Of a stretch of 64,000 nucleotides of DNA, positions 42,258 to 49,676 are shown piece after piece. The notes under the pieces were generated by a model. The model was not told the DNA's origin. It was given only the letters and a program-made list of their open reading frames with translations, and searched no databases. Source of the DNA: Paenibacillus sp. 32352. Lineage in GTDB: Bacteria; Bacillota; Bacilli; Paenibacillales; NBRC-103111. The stretch covers positions 744,001 to 808,000 of the forward strand of contig NZ_MZNT01000001.1 of NCBI RefSeq assembly GCF_002042965.1. The letters are read 5' to 3'. Both the position numbers and the translations under genes were made by a program. The stretch's first letter is position 1. The number at the start of each line of letters is the position of its first letter.

Positions 42258-44399
42258 ATGATAAAATCTTCAAAAATACTATGGTTTATCTTGATTGTTG
42301 CCGTAACCGGCACGTTGTTTTTTTCTACAGCACCCAACATTGCCAAGGACATTAATCTCGGGCTTGATTTGCAGGGCGGCTTCGAGATCTTGTACAAGGT
42401 GGAGCCATTGCAGCAGAGCGAAGCCGTGACGATGGACACCTTGAAAGCGATGGCGACAATGATCGAAAAACGCGTCAACATTGGTGGTGTAAAAGAGCCG
42501 GAGGTTACGATCGAACAGCCTGATCGCGTCCGCGTCAAATTAGCCGGGGTGACAGACCAGGAAATGCTGCGTTCCTTGATCGGCAAACCGGCGGTACTGA
42601 CATTCCGTGATGAACAGGGAAACCGCGTGATGCAGGGCAGTGACCTCGCGCCAAATGGGGCAAGCGTAGGCTATGACGATTTGCATCGGCCATTAATTTT
42701 GTTGAAGTTTACCAATGCAGATAAATTTACTCAAGTGACCCGGGAAAACCTGCACAAAAAGGTGGTTATCTACCTTGATGAAACGCTGCTGACTGATCCG
42801 GTCATTGACGAAGTGATTACAAGCGGCAGCGCACAAATCAGGGGTCAGCGCACCGTGGAGGAAGCGACTCAAATCGCGAAAATTTTAAATACGGGGGCGC
42901 TTCCTGCCAAGTTGGTCGAGCTGCAAGCCAACTCGGTCGGTGCCAGCCTGGGAGCGTTGGCGTTTGACAAGACAATGTTTGCTGGATACGTCGGTTTTAG
43001 CGTCGTTCTCTTGTTCATGCTGTGGGTCTATCGCCTGCCGGGGTTGATCGCCAACATAGCTCTTGTCTTTTTCACATACGCCAGCCTGGTCGTGTTGTAC
43101 TGGATGCAAGCGACCTTGACCTTGCCGGGAATCGCCGGATTCATACTCTCGGTGGGAATGGCTGTCGACGCCAACATCATCACCTACGAGCGAGTTCAGG
43201 AGGAGATCCGCAGCGGCAAGACGATTCTGTCCTCCTTTCGCATGGGTCAGCGCCAATCGTTCATCACCATCGTCGACTCGCACGTGACGACGATCATCGC
43301 GGCCGCGGTGTTGATGCTATTCGGCTCCAGCTCGATTCAAGGCTTCGCGATCATTCTGATCATGACGTTGATCGTTAGTCTTCTGACGAACGTCTTCGGT
43401 TCCCGTTCCCTGCTCTGGCTGCTGATCAAGTCCAATTTGTTTAAAAAGCCTGCCTGGTACGCGGTAGCTGAGCAAGACATTGGCAGGTCAGCCCCGGTCG
43501 CCCCAGTCAAATTCGACATCGTTAAAAGCCGGCGGAAGTTTTACGCCTTCTCCTTGAGTATTTTGGTGTTGGGGCTGGCTAGCATGCTGATTTTCGGACT
43601 TAACCTGGGAGTCGACTTCAAAGCTGGGACGAGGCTTGACGTGATGATCGGCAAGCAGTTTAACACGGCCGACATCGCCGGTGTGATTCAAAAAAATGTT
43701 CCGGACATTGCCTTTAAGCCTGTTACGACGTTTGGCAACAACAACGAATGGGCGACGACAACGTTCGATCAGCCTGTTTCCAAAGCTCAGCTGGAGATGA
43801 TTCAAAAGGACCTGCAGCAAACATATGGCGATCAGGTTAGCAGGCAAGAATCGACGGTCTCTCCCGTCATTGCTGACGAGCTTGTGAAAAAAGCAGCGAT
43901 TGCCTTGCTGCTCGCAGCGGTCGGGATTTGTATCTACATCGCCATCCGGTTTCAATTATTGTTTGGGGTGGCGTGTATCATCGCGCTCCTGCATGACGTG
44001 TTTATTCCGCTTGCTCTCTTCTCTGTGTTCCAACTGGAGATTGACCTGACGTTCATTGCAGCGATTCTGACGATCGTCGGCTATTCAATCAATGACACGA
44101 TTGTCATTTTTGACCGGATTCGGGAAAATCTTAGGACGATGAAAGTCAAAACCGTTGAAGAGCTGCAGCAGATGGTCAACATTAGCTTATGGCAGACGAT
44201 GCGCCGCTCGATTTTTACGGTAGCGACCGTATTCATTACCGCATTGGCAATCGCCGTACTCGGCAGTGAAGGAATCCGCAATTTCTCACTGGCGCTGATT
44301 TTCGGATTGGTCAGTGGAACGTATTCCTCTATTTTTATCGCAGCACAGATGTGGGTATCGCTGAAAAAGCGGGAATTTTTGCGGAAGAACGTGCTTTAA
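42258..44399 (+). CDS. secDF: Protein translocase SecDF (fused SecD-SecF)
   Basis: A 713-residue fused SecDF of the Firmicute type, an RND-related membrane protein that uses the proton gradient to pull secreted proteins out of SecYEG. The SecD half starts with TM1 and the signature INLGLDLQGGFEILYKV, followed by the P1 base, and the TM4-5 motif GMAVDANIITYERVQEEIRS. The SecF half begins near residue 415 with VKSRRKFYAFSLSILVLGLA and GLNLGVDFKAGT, and ends with TIVGYSINDTIVIFDRIREN. The proton-relay Asp and Arg residues are present in both halves. Its ribosome-binding site is buried in a hairpin overlapping the preceding ORF. A strong terminator follows. Confidence 0.95.
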   Translation: MIKSSKILWFILIVAVTGTLFFSTAPNIAKDINLGLDLQGGFEILYKVEPLQQSEAVTMDTLKAMATMIEKRVNIGGVKEPEVTIEQPDRVRVKLAGVTDQEMLRSLIGKPAVLTFRDEQGNRVMQGSDLAPNGASVGYDDLHRPLILLKFTNADKFTQVTRENLHKKVVIYLDETLLTDPVIDEVITSGSAQIRGQRTVEEATQIAKILNTGALPAKLVELQANSVGASLGALAFDKTMFAGYVGFSVVLLFMLWVYRLPGLIANIALVFFTYASLVVLYWMQATLTLPGIAGFILSVGMAVDANIITYERVQEEIRSGKTILSSFRMGQRQSFITIVDSHVTTIIAAAVLMLFGSSSIQGFAIILIMTLIVSLLTNVFGSRSLLWLLIKSNLFKKPAWYAVAEQDIGRSAPVAPVKFDIVKSRRKFYAFSLSILVLGLASMLIFGLNLGVDFKAGTRLDVMIGKQFNTADIAGVIQKNVPDIAFKPVTTFGNNNEWATTTFDQPVSKAQLEMIQKDLQQTYGDQVSRQESTVSPVIADELVKKAAIALLLAAVGICIYIAIRFQLLFGVACIIALLHDVFIPLALFSVFQLEIDLTFIAAILTIVGYSINDTIVIFDRIRENLRTMKVKTVEELQQMVNISLWQTMRRSIFTVATVFITALAIAVLGSEGIRNFSLALIFGLVSGTYSSIFIAAQMWVSLKKREFLRKNVL

Positions 44400-44461
44400 C
44401 TAACTTTTCATATAAATAAAAAGTTGAAAAAGAAAAGTGGCTAAACATAATTATGGGTAAG

Positions 44462-44502
44462 ACGTCAGCACATTATTGCTTTATTGTGTTGGCGTTTTTT
44501 TT
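44462..44502 (+). terminator. Rho-independent terminator of secDF
   Basis: ACGTCAGCACA (44462-44472) pairs with TGTGTTGGCGT (44485-44495; two G-U pairs), followed by seven more T residues. Confidence 0.9.
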
Positions 44503-44564
44503 CTTATACCTGAACACAAGAAAGAATAAAATAAGGGCCCCAAGCTGGTATATTTTAATAGAAA

Positions 44565-44593
44565 CTGACAAAAAAGGATCCCGACATTATAAT
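44565..44593 (+). promoter_or_regulatory. Sigma-A type promoter of the LytTR-ABC operon
   Basis: CTGACA (-35, 44565-44570) and TATAAT (-10, 44588-44593) are separated by exactly 17 bases, 36 bases before the regulator's ATG. Confidence 0.8.
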
Positions 44594-44628
44594 TGATATA
44601 AATATGTGGCGCGGACCTGGAGGACGGC

Positions 44629-45564
44629 ATGCAATTTCAACCAATCTTTTATAATGGGGAGCTATTCCTGCCTAAGATCGAATTAAATATGACATCGAAC
44701 CAATCGATTGGCATTATAACGGACTTGAAGCGTAAGCAGCTATTAATGGATCAATTGACGGATCATTCCATGTATTATGTATTTCGAGTTCAACAAGGCG
44801 AGTATATGCGTTTAACCGTGGAAGAGCTGATCACTTTTCTAATCAAAGTATCGGGGCGGGATGAGCGTGTCGCTCGGTTAATGGATTATTTTGCATTAAA
44901 CGAAGAACGTAAAGTGAAAATCAAGGATCTAAGCTCATCAAAAAGGATGTATGTGACATTGCTGCGTGTCTTTTTTGCGCATCAGCCTACACTGGTGTTG
45001 GAAGAACCCTATTTTTATTTGGAAGAAGAAGATCGTCGCCATTTGAAACGGATTTTGGATGACCTTTCGAACGAAAAGCAGATTTTGATTTTAACTTCGA
45101 ATTTAGAGGACGCCATCATTTCCTGTGATGCCATTTATCGATTGAACGAACTCGGATTTCATCCATTGGATATTCGGGACTCCGAAGAGGATAAGCAGGA
45201 AGTGCAGGAGCAAGATCAGGCCATTATCACCTTGCAGAAGATTTCTACGAAAAAAAATGACAAAGTGATTTTATTTGATCCGCCGGAAGTCGATTACATA
45301 GAAAGTATGGATGGTTCGATCCTGGTTCATGTGGGTGGAGAAAATTATGTCTGTGGTTTGACGCTAACCGAGCTTGAGCAGAGATTGGTAAATTTCGGGT
45401 TTTTCAGGTGTCATCGTTCCTACATCGTTAATCTGCAAAAAGTAAGAGAAATTATTACATGGACGAAGAATAGCTACAGCTTGCGATTAAACACAGGCAA
45501 AGATGCCGTGGTTCCGTTATCTCGTTCAAAATTGCATGAATTAAAAGCACTACTTAATATTTAA
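44629..45564 (+). CDS. LytTR transcriptional regulator with an N-terminal degenerate ABC-ATPase domain
   Basis: A 311-residue two-part protein. Residues about 210-311 are a LytTR DNA-binding domain (DYIESMDGSILVHVGGENYV, LVNFGFFRCHRSYIVNLQKV, VPLSRSKLHELKALL). Residues about 20-195 follow the ABC ATPase pattern but lack key residues: no P-loop is present, the signature region reads LSSSKRMYVTLLRVFFAHQP, Walker B reads TLVLEEP (Glu replaces the Mg-binding Asp) and the switch histidine is Ser (LILTSNLEDA). It therefore cannot hydrolyse ATP as a normal ABC subunit. The real ABC exporter genes follow directly. It may sense the transporter by mimicking its ATPase dimer partner; this is inference. 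Confidence 0.88.
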   Translation: MQFQPIFYNGELFLPKIELNMTSNQSIGIITDLKRKQLLMDQLTDHSMYYVFRVQQGEYMRLTVEELITFLIKVSGRDERVARLMDYFALNEERKVKIKDLSSSKRMYVTLLRVFFAHQPTLVLEEPYFYLEEEDRRHLKRILDDLSNEKQILILTSNLEDAIISCDAIYRLNELGFHPLDIRDSEEDKQEVQEQDQAIITLQKISTKKNDKVILFDPPEVDYIESMDGSILVHVGGENYVCGLTLTELEQRLVNFGFFRCHRSYIVNLQKVREIITWTKNSYSLRLNTGKDAVVPLSRSKLHELKALLNI

Positions 45565-45602
45565 TTTCCTGGGCAATAGCGAACCAGTCAAGCATTCCAT
45601 GG

Positions 45603-45633
45603 TACCATTCGGGCGACAACGGCTACATTTCGG
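45603..45633 (+). promoter_or_regulatory. Direct repeats, probable LytTR binding sites
   Basis: TACCATTCGG (45603-45612) and TACATTTCGG (45624-45633) match at 8 of 10 positions and start exactly 21 bases apart, two helical turns, as in LytTR/ComE-type sites. They lie between the regulator and the ABC exporter genes, implying a separately controlled internal promoter. Confidence 0.55.
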
Positions 45634-45702
45634 CGGGTTTTGATGGCTGAAAGCATGCAATCTTTATATGCTTAAGGCATCAACTTGAAGGAAGTGGTGT
45701 TC

Positions 45703-46548
45703 ATGGATGTTATTCAAGTAGAACATATTCGAAAGAGATTCGGAAATAAGGATGCGTTATCAGACGTGTCCTTTTCCATTCCGAAAGGGGAAATTTTTGG
45801 TTTCCTGGGTCCGAGTGGTTCGGGAAAAACAACATTAATTAAGATTTTAACGGCGCAATTAAATCCGACAAGCGGACAGGCAAGTGTATTTAACCAGCCA
45901 GCGGAGATGATGCAACAGTCTGCACAGAAGATGCGTTTTGGCATTTTGACGGATAACAGCGGTCTATATGAGAGATTAACGATTGAGGAAAATCTAGAGC
46001 TGTATTGCCAATTATATGATCTTCCTAAATCATCGATCGATAAGGTGCTGCAATTTGTTAACTTAGGCGGAGAACGCAAAAAGAAAGTCAGTCGATTATC
46101 GAAAGGGATGCGTCAGCGTGTCATATTGGCATGCGCCATTATCCATGAGCCGGAATTATTATTTTTGGATGAGCCTACTTCGGCTTTAGATCCGGTAAAC
46201 TCCGCACACATTTATAAAGGCTTACGGTACTTAAATGAGAAAGGGACAACGATTTTTTTAACTACGCATGATATGGCTGAGGCGGAATTGCTATGTAACC
46301 GTGTAGCGATTTTATATCAGGGACAAATCCAAACCATCGGCTCACCCAAGGAGCTTAAAAAACAGCATCGGGAAGACGTAGTTAGTGTTGAGTTAATCAA
46401 TGGGCAAGCCTACGAGCTTCCGATCGATGAGGGAACGGCTGATCAAATAGCTGACTGGATGAAACGAGGATTAATTGATAGATTGGAAACAAAAGAGCCA
46501 AGTCTAGGTGATATTTTTATTAAAATGACAGGAAGTGAGTTACTATGA
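45703..46548 (+). CDS. ABC transporter ATP-binding protein (exporter type)
   Basis: A 281-residue ATPase with an intact catalytic set: Walker A GPSGSGKTTL, signature LSKGMRQRV, Walker B LLFLDEPTSALD and switch histidine TTHDMAEAE. The C-terminal 60 residues are an extension often seen in drug and lantibiotic-type exporters. The ATG at 45703 is eight bases after AAGGAAG. It overlaps the permease gene by four bases (ATGA). Together with the permease it forms an ABC-2 exporter; the cargo (antibiotic, peptide or lipid) is unknown. Confidence 0.94.
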   Translation: MDVIQVEHIRKRFGNKDALSDVSFSIPKGEIFGFLGPSGSGKTTLIKILTAQLNPTSGQASVFNQPAEMMQQSAQKMRFGILTDNSGLYERLTIEENLELYCQLYDLPKSSIDKVLQFVNLGGERKKKVSRLSKGMRQRVILACAIIHEPELLFLDEPTSALDPVNSAHIYKGLRYLNEKGTTIFLTTHDMAEAELLCNRVAILYQGQIQTIGSPKELKKQHREDVVSVELINGQAYELPIDEGTADQIADWMKRGLIDRLETKEPSLGDIFIKMTGSELL

Positions 46549-47255
46549 GTATCTCATTAAAACGTGCGCGAGCGATATTTGTGAAGGATTACAAAGAGTT
46601 TTCACGCAATTATGCGATCTCCATTATTTTGACTTTTCCAATTATGTTCGCATTACTTTTTCGGGTTTCTAGCCCGTCTTTGACTGTAGCTGCCGGTTTT
46701 GTTCTAAATACTTCGTTTGTGATTCTAACGAGTTTAGCACAAGCATGCTTGATTGCGGAGGAAAAGGAGCGTAACACTTTACGATCATTAATGATGACTC
46801 CGGCCACGACCATGGATGTTCTAATCGGTAAAAGTACTTTAGTCTTTGTTATGTCTGCTGTTGTTCTGGCTATTGCTACCTATATATTAGGCTATGTGCC
46901 AGCTAGTCTGTGGGCGTTTGTGGCGACCATCATTTTTTCGATTATTCTATACACCGCAGCTGGGACGATATGTGGTTTGTATTCCAAGACGTTACTTGAA
47001 GCATCATTATCTATAATGCCTGTAGCGCTCGTATTCACTGGGGCACCATGGGGGGTGTTGCTAGCGGATGATTTTCCGATCTTCAAAGTGCTGGAGTATG
47101 CGCCAAGCGTTCAGCTTGTGCATCTGCTAAATATACGTAATATAGGCTTTACGACGGTAGATTTATTAAAGCCTGTCCTTATTACTTTGGCATGGACGGT
47201 TGTATTAACGATTGTGTCTGTTGTTTTGTATCAACGGAGGTTAAAAGACGAGTAA
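46545..47255 (+). CDS. ABC-2 type exporter permease
   Basis: A 236-residue membrane subunit with six hydrophobic segments and the ABC-2 family motif region CLIAEEKERNTLRSLMMTPA, a short cytoplasmic amphipathic stretch after TM2. Four-base overlap with the ATPase gene indicates stoichiometric synthesis. The complete exporter would be two ATPases and two permeases. It is expressed downstream of the LytTR operators. Confidence 0.92.
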   Translation: MSISLKRARAIFVKDYKEFSRNYAISIILTFPIMFALLFRVSSPSLTVAAGFVLNTSFVILTSLAQACLIAEEKERNTLRSLMMTPATTMDVLIGKSTLVFVMSAVVLAIATYILGYVPASLWAFVATIIFSIILYTAAGTICGLYSKTLLEASLSIMPVALVFTGAPWGVLLADDFPIFKVLEYAPSVQLVHLLNIRNIGFTTVDLLKPVLITLAWTVVLTIVSVVLYQRRLKDE

Positions 47256-47362
47256 GAAAATATAAAAGAGCATCTGGCTTTGTGCCGGACAGCCATTATA
47301 GAGTTGTGTATCGCCGCCGAGCCGGGCTTTTCCGGCAAGGTGTCATGTTAATTCAATAAAGA

Positions 47363-47393
47363 CAAAAAGGCAGCCGTTTGATATCGGTTGCCT
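47363..47393 (-). terminator. Rho-independent terminator of the MFS gene
   Basis: AGGCAGCCG (47368-47376) pairs with CGGTTGCCT (47385-47393, one G-U). On the minus strand the hairpin is followed by TTTTTGTC. It lies about 50 bases past the stop of the MFS gene; in the plus direction the T-tract is poor. Confidence 0.75.
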
Positions 47394-47442
47394 TTGTTGA
47401 GCTAACGAACAATCAGGAAGGGTCAAACTTCTGTGTTAGCCG

Positions 47443-48885
47443 TTATATTTTTCGTTTTCGAGGCAAAAACAAGGTGACAATCGCGCCGAGAAGGATGCCG
47501 AGCGCCGCCATATAAATAGCTGTCCGATTACCCACAGCTAATGCTTCACGCAGAGCTTCACCCGTTATTCCCCGAATGCCCGAGTTGGCGATGGCAATCA
47601 AAATGGCAAGCCCGATGGCATTGCCGATGTTTAATGTGGTCGACGCTATCCCTGACGCTACACCTTGATCCTCCGGGGCTACGCCGTTTGAAGCTGCGAT
47701 CCACATGCCGGTCCATGTGATGCCCTGGCCGATGCCGGAAATAATGAGCCCCGGAACAATCATCAGATAGCTGCTGCCGGTGTACGCCCCTAACGGAATC
47801 AGCAGCGTCCCGACAATTCCGATAATCATACCGATAAGCAATGTGCTTCGTGCCTCCAAACGGGTCGCGAGCCGTTCGCCGAGCTGGGTGCCTGCTGCAA
47901 TCGCCAATGAAGGAATGATGAAGGCAAGCCCGGTTTGCAGAGCACTGTATCCGTGCACGTTCTGAAATAAGGTTGTCAGGAAGTAAGGTAGAGCACCGAA
48001 TGTGGCCATGTAGATGAATGTTATGACCATGCTGGTAACCAGGCTGCGGTTATGGAAAAGATGTATCGACATTAAAGGAGCGGTGCTGCGAATTTCGATA
48101 ATGGCGAAGATCGACAAGAGGATCAAAGAAAGCACGGTGCTAATGATAATTTCTCCGGCACCCCATCCCAATTCGGGTCCTTGTACAAGAACATAGACTA
48201 GAAGAGTAGCTCCTGCGGTTACGGTGGCGGCGCCGGGTAAATCAAACGGACGTTTTTGGTTCCGATGCTCATCACGGGGAATCACGTACAGCGCAGCCAG
48301 TGCAACAATCCCTGCTAATGGAACATTAACCAAGAAGACTGCTTCCCAGCCGAACGCATTGGTCAGTACTCCACCCAGGATAGAGCCGATTGTCAATCCG
48401 CTGGCTCCGGCACCGCCCCATACGGCAAGAGCCCGATTGCGACGCGGACCTTCCTCAAACAATCGATTGATTAGCGATAATGTGGCCGGGAACAGAAACG
48501 CTGCTCCTATACCTTGAATGGCACGGGCTATAATGATGACGAGCGGGTTCCAGGCCAAGCCTCCCAATAAAGACGAAAGCGCGTAAAGGAGCAACGCGAA
48601 AATAAACATTCGTTTTTGTCCGAGTAAATCGGCAGCACGCCCTCCAAGAAGCAGGAAGCCCCCACAGAAAACAGTGTAGGCACTGACCACCCATTGCAGC
48701 GACTGTTCCGAGAATCCAAGACCATGGCCGATCTCAGGCAAAGCTACGAAAACGATATTGATGTCGAGCCCGTAAATAAGCTGGGCTAAAGCGAGCAGTG
48801 CCAAACTCCACCCCATGGCCTGCTGTTTAACAGCAGCCAATTCAGATGCAGAAGCACAAAGTCGAGTTTGTTGATCGTTAGACAC
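47443..48885 (-). CDS. MFS drug exporter, DHA2 (EmrB/QacA) family
   Basis: A 480-residue proton antiporter with about 14 membrane segments. Motifs of the DHA2 family are present: LDINIVFVALPEIGHGLGFS in TM1, the motif A loop GRAADLLGQKRMF, and motif C-like GGAGASGLTIGSILGGVL in TM5. The GTG at 48885 is chosen because AGAGGTGAT lies about six bases upstream; a TTG eight codons earlier is unsupported. Its promoter region contains a pair of TTCAAA-TTTGAA operators, and the divergent ArsR-type regulator gene next to them is truncated, so the exporter may be constitutively expressed. Substrate unknown. Confidence 0.93.
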   Translation of the reverse strand: MSNDQQTRLCASASELAAVKQQAMGWSLALLALAQLIYGLDINIVFVALPEIGHGLGFSEQSLQWVVSAYTVFCGGFLLLGGRAADLLGQKRMFIFALLLYALSSLLGGLAWNPLVIIIARAIQGIGAAFLFPATLSLINRLFEEGPRRNRALAVWGGAGASGLTIGSILGGVLTNAFGWEAVFLVNVPLAGIVALAALYVIPRDEHRNQKRPFDLPGAATVTAGATLLVYVLVQGPELGWGAGEIIISTVLSLILLSIFAIIEIRSTAPLMSIHLFHNRSLVTSMVITFIYMATFGALPYFLTTLFQNVHGYSALQTGLAFIIPSLAIAAGTQLGERLATRLEARSTLLIGMIIGIVGTLLIPLGAYTGSSYLMIVPGLIISGIGQGITWTGMWIAASNGVAPEDQGVASGIASTTLNIGNAIGLAILIAIANSGIRGITGEALREALAVGNRTAIYMAALGILLGAIVTLFLPRKRKI

Positions 48886-48903
48886 TAGTATATCACCTCT
48901 ATA

Positions 48904-48956
48904 ATTCAAATATTTTTGAAACGTTCCAGGTCATTATATTTCAAAAATATTTGAAT
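48904..48956. promoter_or_regulatory. Twin operator between the MFS gene and the truncated ArsR gene
   Basis: An 18-base element at 48904-48921 is repeated perfectly in inverted orientation at 48939-48956. Each arm is itself near-palindromic (TTCAAA-TATT-TTTGAA). The right arm overlaps the -35 box (TTGAAT, 48951-48956) of the divergent promoter, whose TATAAT is at 48974-48979 with 17-base spacing. The arrangement is typical of an autoregulated helix-turn-helix repressor. Confidence 0.75.
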
Positions 48957-48985
48957 TGTCAACATGGAGCGAGTATAATGATTTC

Positions 48986-49057
48986 ATGAGACATGATCAT
49001 GAATCTGAGGTAGCCCAAGCGGCCAATGTAATCAGCGATCCGATACGGCTCACCTGA
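48986..49057 (+). pseudogene. Truncated ArsR-family regulator gene
   Basis: A 23-codon frame begins seven bases after a perfect TTGAAT-17-TATAAT promoter and reads VAQAANVISDPIRLT, then stop. AxVxSDPxRLxIL is the conserved start of ArsR-type winged-helix repressors; here the frame ends where the first DNA-binding helices should begin. No continuation is seen in the next 260 bases in any frame, so the rest has been deleted. The gene is divergent from the MFS exporter and shares its operators, so it was probably the exporter's repressor. Confidence 0.6.
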
Positions 49058-49321
49058 TGTAGACGGGATTCACGAATCATATCATTGGGGCAAACAAACA
49101 TTGTTCACTGACAGCAGGTTCAAGTCCTTTAGTGCAACAAAGGAAGCTGCATAGGCTGCTTCTTCTGCATATTTCGCCGTTATGACTATTAAGCCGAACC
49201 TTACCGCAAGGAATGGCAAGTTGTTAAAAATAAAAATTTTGTGCAATGTAGAAATCAGCACAGCTTATACGACATTATAGTGAAACCAAATCTTATACAG
49301 TTTGAAGAGAGGAGTTTTTGT

Positions 49322-49669
49322 ATGAATTACACTTTGATGTTTTACGAAAGTCAGGAGGACTTTGCGGCGAGAACGGATCCAGCTAGACAACAACAATACC
49401 TGGCAGGCTGGACGCACTATGTGCATGCTTTGCGGCAGGCTGGAATTGTAGTATTCGGTTCGGGTCTCTATGCCCCTGAGACAGCTGCAACGCTGAAGCG
49501 GCGCGGCGGCGAGATGGAGGTTCAGGACGGGCCATTTCCCGAGACGAAAGAGCAGCTCGGCGGGATATTCGTGATTGATGTTCCAGACATTGACACTGCA
49601 TTGGAGTGGGCTGCTCGAGGGCCTGTCGATACGGTTGAGGTCAGACAGAACATCCCCGCGTTGAAGTAA
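49322..49669 (+). CDS. DGPF (YCII-related) domain protein
   Basis: A 115-residue single-domain protein with the family-naming motif DGPFPETKEQLGG near residue 65 and the N-terminal MLMFYES-type strand (NYTLMFYESQEDF). The fold is ferredoxin-like. The ATG at 49322 follows GAGAGGAG; the frame extends 27 codons upstream without homology. It ends seven bases before an ECF sigma factor gene, the standard partner of DGPF proteins in the ECF42 group. The biochemical role of DGPF proteins is not established. Confidence 0.93.
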   Translation: MNYTLMFYESQEDFAARTDPARQQQYLAGWTHYVHALRQAGIVVFGSGLYAPETAATLKRRGGEMEVQDGPFPETKEQLGGIFVIDVPDIDTALEWAARGPVDTVEVRQNIPALK

Positions 49670-49676
49670 TCGTTCT

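Noticed and set aside
49116..49127. AGGTTCAAGTCC, a second T-arm-like string
   Set aside because: No tRNA body can be built around it; the match is short and probably due to chance.
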